Source: Nocardia niwae NBRC 108934 = DSM 45340 (GTDB taxonomy: Bacteria; Actinomycetota; Actinomycetes; Mycobacteriales; Mycobacteriaceae). Taken from it: a stretch of 64,000 bases of DNA. A program made the position numbers and the translations under genes. Where the stretch lies: positions 179,916-243,915 of the forward strand of contig NZ_BDCK01000027.1 in NCBI RefSeq assembly GCF_001613465.1. The letters run 5' to 3'. Below, piece by piece: positions 61,932 through 64,000 of this stretch (positions within the stretch are counted from its first letter, which is position 1; each line of letters starts with the position of its first letter). Below the pieces are notes generated by a model that saw only the letters and a list, made by a program, of their open reading frames with translations, did no database searches and was not told the DNA's origin.

Positions 61932-62855
61932 ATGCGGCGGGTGCAGTACGAGCGCAGCGGTGGTCCCGAGGTGCTCGAGCTCGTCTCGGTCGAGGTCCCG
62001 ACGCCAGGGCCGGGTGAGCTGCTGGTCCGCGTCGAGGCGGTCGGGGTGACCCTGCCGGTGGTGCGGAAGGTGCGTGAACAGCGCGAACCGATCGCGCTGG
62101 GTGGCGAGGTGGCCGGCGAGGTGGTCGCGGTAGGGGAGGGCGTCGAGCGTTACGCGCCCGGCTACCGGGTGACCGGCCTCGTATTCGGACACGGGTACGC
62201 CGACTACGCCCTGCTGTCGGCGGCCATGGCGTCGCCCATCCCCGATGGAGCTTCGGCGGTCGACGCCGTCGCGCTGGTGCGCAGCGGCTTGGTGGCGCTC
62301 GGCGCGCTCAGTGCCGCGGCTCCGCGGGACGGTGAGTCCGCCCTGATCACCGCCGCCGCGAGCGGTGTCGGCCACCTCGCGGTGCAGTTGGCGCGGGTGC
62401 GCGGCGCCGCCCGAGTGGTCGGCGCGGTGTCGGATCTCGCCAAGGCGGAGTTCGTGCAGAAACTCGGCGCCGACGACGTGGTCGAGTACGGCCAGGAATC
62501 CTGGGGCGCTCCCGCCGACTATGTGCTCGACGCGGTCGGCGGCGACCTTCTCTCTCCCGCGCTCGCGGCGTTGGCCCCCGGCGGCCGCCTGGTCGCCTAC
62601 AGCTCCGGTGGCGGCACCATCCAGGCATACGACCTGCTCGTCGGGGCGAAGTCCGTCATCGGCTTCCAAATGGCCCGCATCGCGCAAACCCAGCCCGACG
62701 TGTACGAACACTGGCGCCAAGAGCTCTGGCAATACTTCGCCTCCGGCCAACTACACCCCGCGGTACACGCCGAACTCCCCCTCACCGAAGCCGCCGCCGC
62801 CCACACCCTCATCGAAACCCGCGCCAATCTCGGCAAAGTCATCCTCATCCCCTGA
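61932..62855 (+). CDS. MDR-family NADPH:quinone oxidoreductase-like protein
   Basis: 307 residues. GroES-like N-terminus (YERSGGPEVLELVSVEVPTPGPGELLVRVEAVGV) and Rossmann motif ALITAAASGVGHLAVQLARVRGAARVVGAVS. No zinc-ligand cysteines, so a zinc-independent quinone or enoyl reductase. ATG at 61932 with TGGAGG upstream. A long inverted repeat follows the stop. Confidence 0.88.
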   Translation: MRRVQYERSGGPEVLELVSVEVPTPGPGELLVRVEAVGVTLPVVRKVREQREPIALGGEVAGEVVAVGEGVERYAPGYRVTGLVFGHGYADYALLSAAMASPIPDGASAVDAVALVRSGLVALGALSAAAPRDGESALITAAASGVGHLAVQLARVRGAARVVGAVSDLAKAEFVQKLGADDVVEYGQESWGAPADYVLDAVGGDLLSPALAALAPGGRLVAYSSGGGTIQAYDLLVGAKSVIGFQMARIAQTQPDVYEHWRQELWQYFASGQLHPAVHAELPLTEAAAAHTLIETRANLGKVILIP

Positions 62856-62860
62856 CGGAT

Positions 62861-62925
62861 CCCGCGCGTGGCACATGGCTGCGGCAAACGTCGAGAAGAC
62901 CTCTCCACCATGTGCCACTCGCGGG
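62861..62925. repeat. Interrupted long inverted repeat between MDR gene and ychF
   Basis: TGGCACATGG (62869-62878) pairs with CCATGTGCCA (62908-62917), and outer CCCGCG (62861) with CGCGGG (62920), enclosing about 29 bases. It could terminate the oxidoreductase or act in the ychF leader, whose GTG is 21 bases further. Confidence 0.6.
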
Positions 62926-62945
62926 ACGCGTAGACTCTGTTCCTC

Positions 62946-64000
62946 GTGAGTCTCACCCTCGGAATTGTCGGGCTGCCGAACGTCGGGAAGTCGACGCTGT
63001 TCAACGCGTTGACCAAGAACGACGTGCTTGCGGCGAACTACCCGTTCGCGACCATCGAGCCGAACGTCGGCGTGGTGCCGCTGCCGGATCCGAGGCTGAA
63101 CAAGCTGGCGGAGATCTTCTCCTCCGAGCGGATCGTGCCGGCCACCGTCTCGTTCGTCGACATCGCGGGCATCGTGAAAGGCGCTTCCGAGGGCGCGGGC
63201 CTGGGCAACAAGTTCCTCGCCAACATCCGCGAGGCCGACGCCATCTGCCAGGTCGTGCGAGTGTTCGCCGACGACGACGTGGTGCACGTCGACGGCCGCG
63301 TCGACCCCAGCGCCGACATCGAGGTGATCGAGACCGAGCTCATCCTCGCCGACCTGCAGACCTTGGAGAAGGCGGTCGTGCGTTTGGAGAAGGAAGCCAA
63401 GGTCAAGAAGGACCGCAAGCCGGTCGCCGACGCGGCCAAGACCGCGCAGGAGATCCTCAACGGCGGCACCACCCTGTTCGCCGCGGCCGACAAGGTGGAC
63501 ACCGAGCTGCTGAAAGAACTCTCGCTGCTCACCACCAAGCCGTTCCTCTACGTCTTCAATGCCGACGAATCGGTGCTCACCGACGAGGCGAAGGTCGCCG
63601 AGCTGAAAGCTTCCGTCGCCCCGGCCGATTCCGTCTTCCTCGACGCCAAGGTGGAAGCCGAACTCCTCGAACTCGACGAGGAATCCGCCGCCGAACTCCT
63701 CGAATCCATCGGCCAGACCGAGCCCGGCCTGCACGCCCTCGCCCGAGCCGGCTTCCACACCCTCGGCCTGCAGACCTACCTCACCGCGGGCCCGAAGGAG
63801 GCCCGCGCCTGGACCATCCACCAGGGCGACACCGCCCCCAAGGCCGCCGGCGTCATCCACACCGACTTCGAACGCGGCTTCATCAAGGCCGAAGTCGTCG
63901 CCTACAACGACCTCGTCGAAGCAGGCTCCATGGCCGCCGCCAAGGCCGCAGGCAAGGTCCGCATGGAAGGCAAGGACTACGTCATGACCGACGGCGACGT
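62946..64000 (+). CDS. ychF: Redox-regulated ATPase/GTPase YchF (3' end beyond window)
   Basis: 351 residues present of about 360. Obg-like OLA1/YchF family: G1 GLPNVGKSTLFNAL, G2/G3 region PFATIEPNVGVVPLPDPRL and FVDIAGIVKGASEGAGLGNKFL, non-canonical G4 FNADES that favours ATP over GTP, and the TGS-like C-terminal FLTxGPKExRAW-type segment TYLTAGPKEARAWTIHQG. Roles in translation control and stress are known. GTG at 62946. Rv1112 position. Confidence 0.95.
   Translation, partial: MSLTLGIVGLPNVGKSTLFNALTKNDVLAANYPFATIEPNVGVVPLPDPRLNKLAEIFSSERIVPATVSFVDIAGIVKGASEGAGLGNKFLANIREADAICQVVRVFADDDVVHVDGRVDPSADIEVIETELILADLQTLEKAVVRLEKEAKVKKDRKPVADAAKTAQEILNGGTTLFAAADKVDTELLKELSLLTTKPFLYVFNADESVLTDEAKVAELKASVAPADSVFLDAKVEAELLELDEESAAELLESIGQTEPGLHALARAGFHTLGLQTYLTAGPKEARAWTIHQGDTAPKAAGVIHTDFERGFIKAEVVAYNDLVEAGSMAAAKAAGKVRMEGKDYVMTDGD

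Overview
The window is a stretch of actinobacterial chromosome, most likely Nocardia or a close relative. It has high G+C, many GTG starts and GGAG-type ribosome sites. Its gene set is typical of mycolic-acid actinobacteria: mycothiol S-conjugate amidase, a deazaflavin (F420)-type nitroreductase-fold protein, an EspG/PPE-type ESX module, an LGFP-repeat lipoprotein, a Z-prenyl diphosphate synthase and a lipid-droplet-associated protein. From memory, the backbone follows the M. tuberculosis Rv1079-Rv1112 order (metB, greA, DUF4307, mca, DUF255, hemolysin III, Z-prenyl synthase, coaA, glyA, desA2/phoH2, fum, glpX, DUF4245, xseB-xseA, lipid-droplet protein, ispH, DUF6542, ychF). Accessory blocks are inserted into it.

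Layout. 1-3.8 kb: partial DUF4254 gene, HD-GYP/LuxR regulator, acyl-CoA dehydrogenase. 4-7.8 kb: metB, greA, DUF4307 protein, mca and a small membrane protein. 8-12.8 kb: FAD oxidase, the Ro60 orthologue gene rsr, six Y-RNA-like elements and a TIGR03086 gene. 13-25.9 kb: DUF255 protein, class III cyclase, hemolysin III, Z-prenyl synthase, coaA, DUF885 protein, Ddn-like protein, a thioesterase/TetR pair and glyA. 26-35 kb: four-gene ESX-type module, monooxygenase/TetR pair, epoxide-hydrolase-like protein, DUF488, phoH2 and an LGFP lipoprotein. 35-45.6 kb: desA2, fum, glpX, DUF4245, GNAT, a VOC-xseB-xseA-lipid-droplet operon, ispH and DUF6542. 45.6-64 kb: rmuC, sbcDC, ogt with ada-alkA, ybdD with cstA, a carbohydrate ABC transporter, VOC/AraC, an MDR oxidoreductase and partial ychF.

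The most striking feature is at 11.07-12.76 kb. Six minus-strand elements share one architecture. The 5' strand carries CCGGTGCG, then a variable helix strand, then TACTTC; the 3' strand ends in TCTCGG. Outer and inner helices pair with many compensatory changes. Four elements enclose a circularly permuted tRNA mimic in the order T-arm, closed acceptor stem, D-arm. They lie upstream of rsr on the same strand, and the nearest sits in the rsr leader. This is what bacterial Y RNAs (YrlA type) look like, but here as a tandem array.

Other groups that appear to work together are mca with mycothiol detoxification, sbcD-sbcC and xseA-xseB in DNA end processing, ogt with ada-alkA in alkylation repair, ybdD with cstA in pyruvate or peptide uptake, and the EspG/PPE/lipoprotein operon in type VII secretion.
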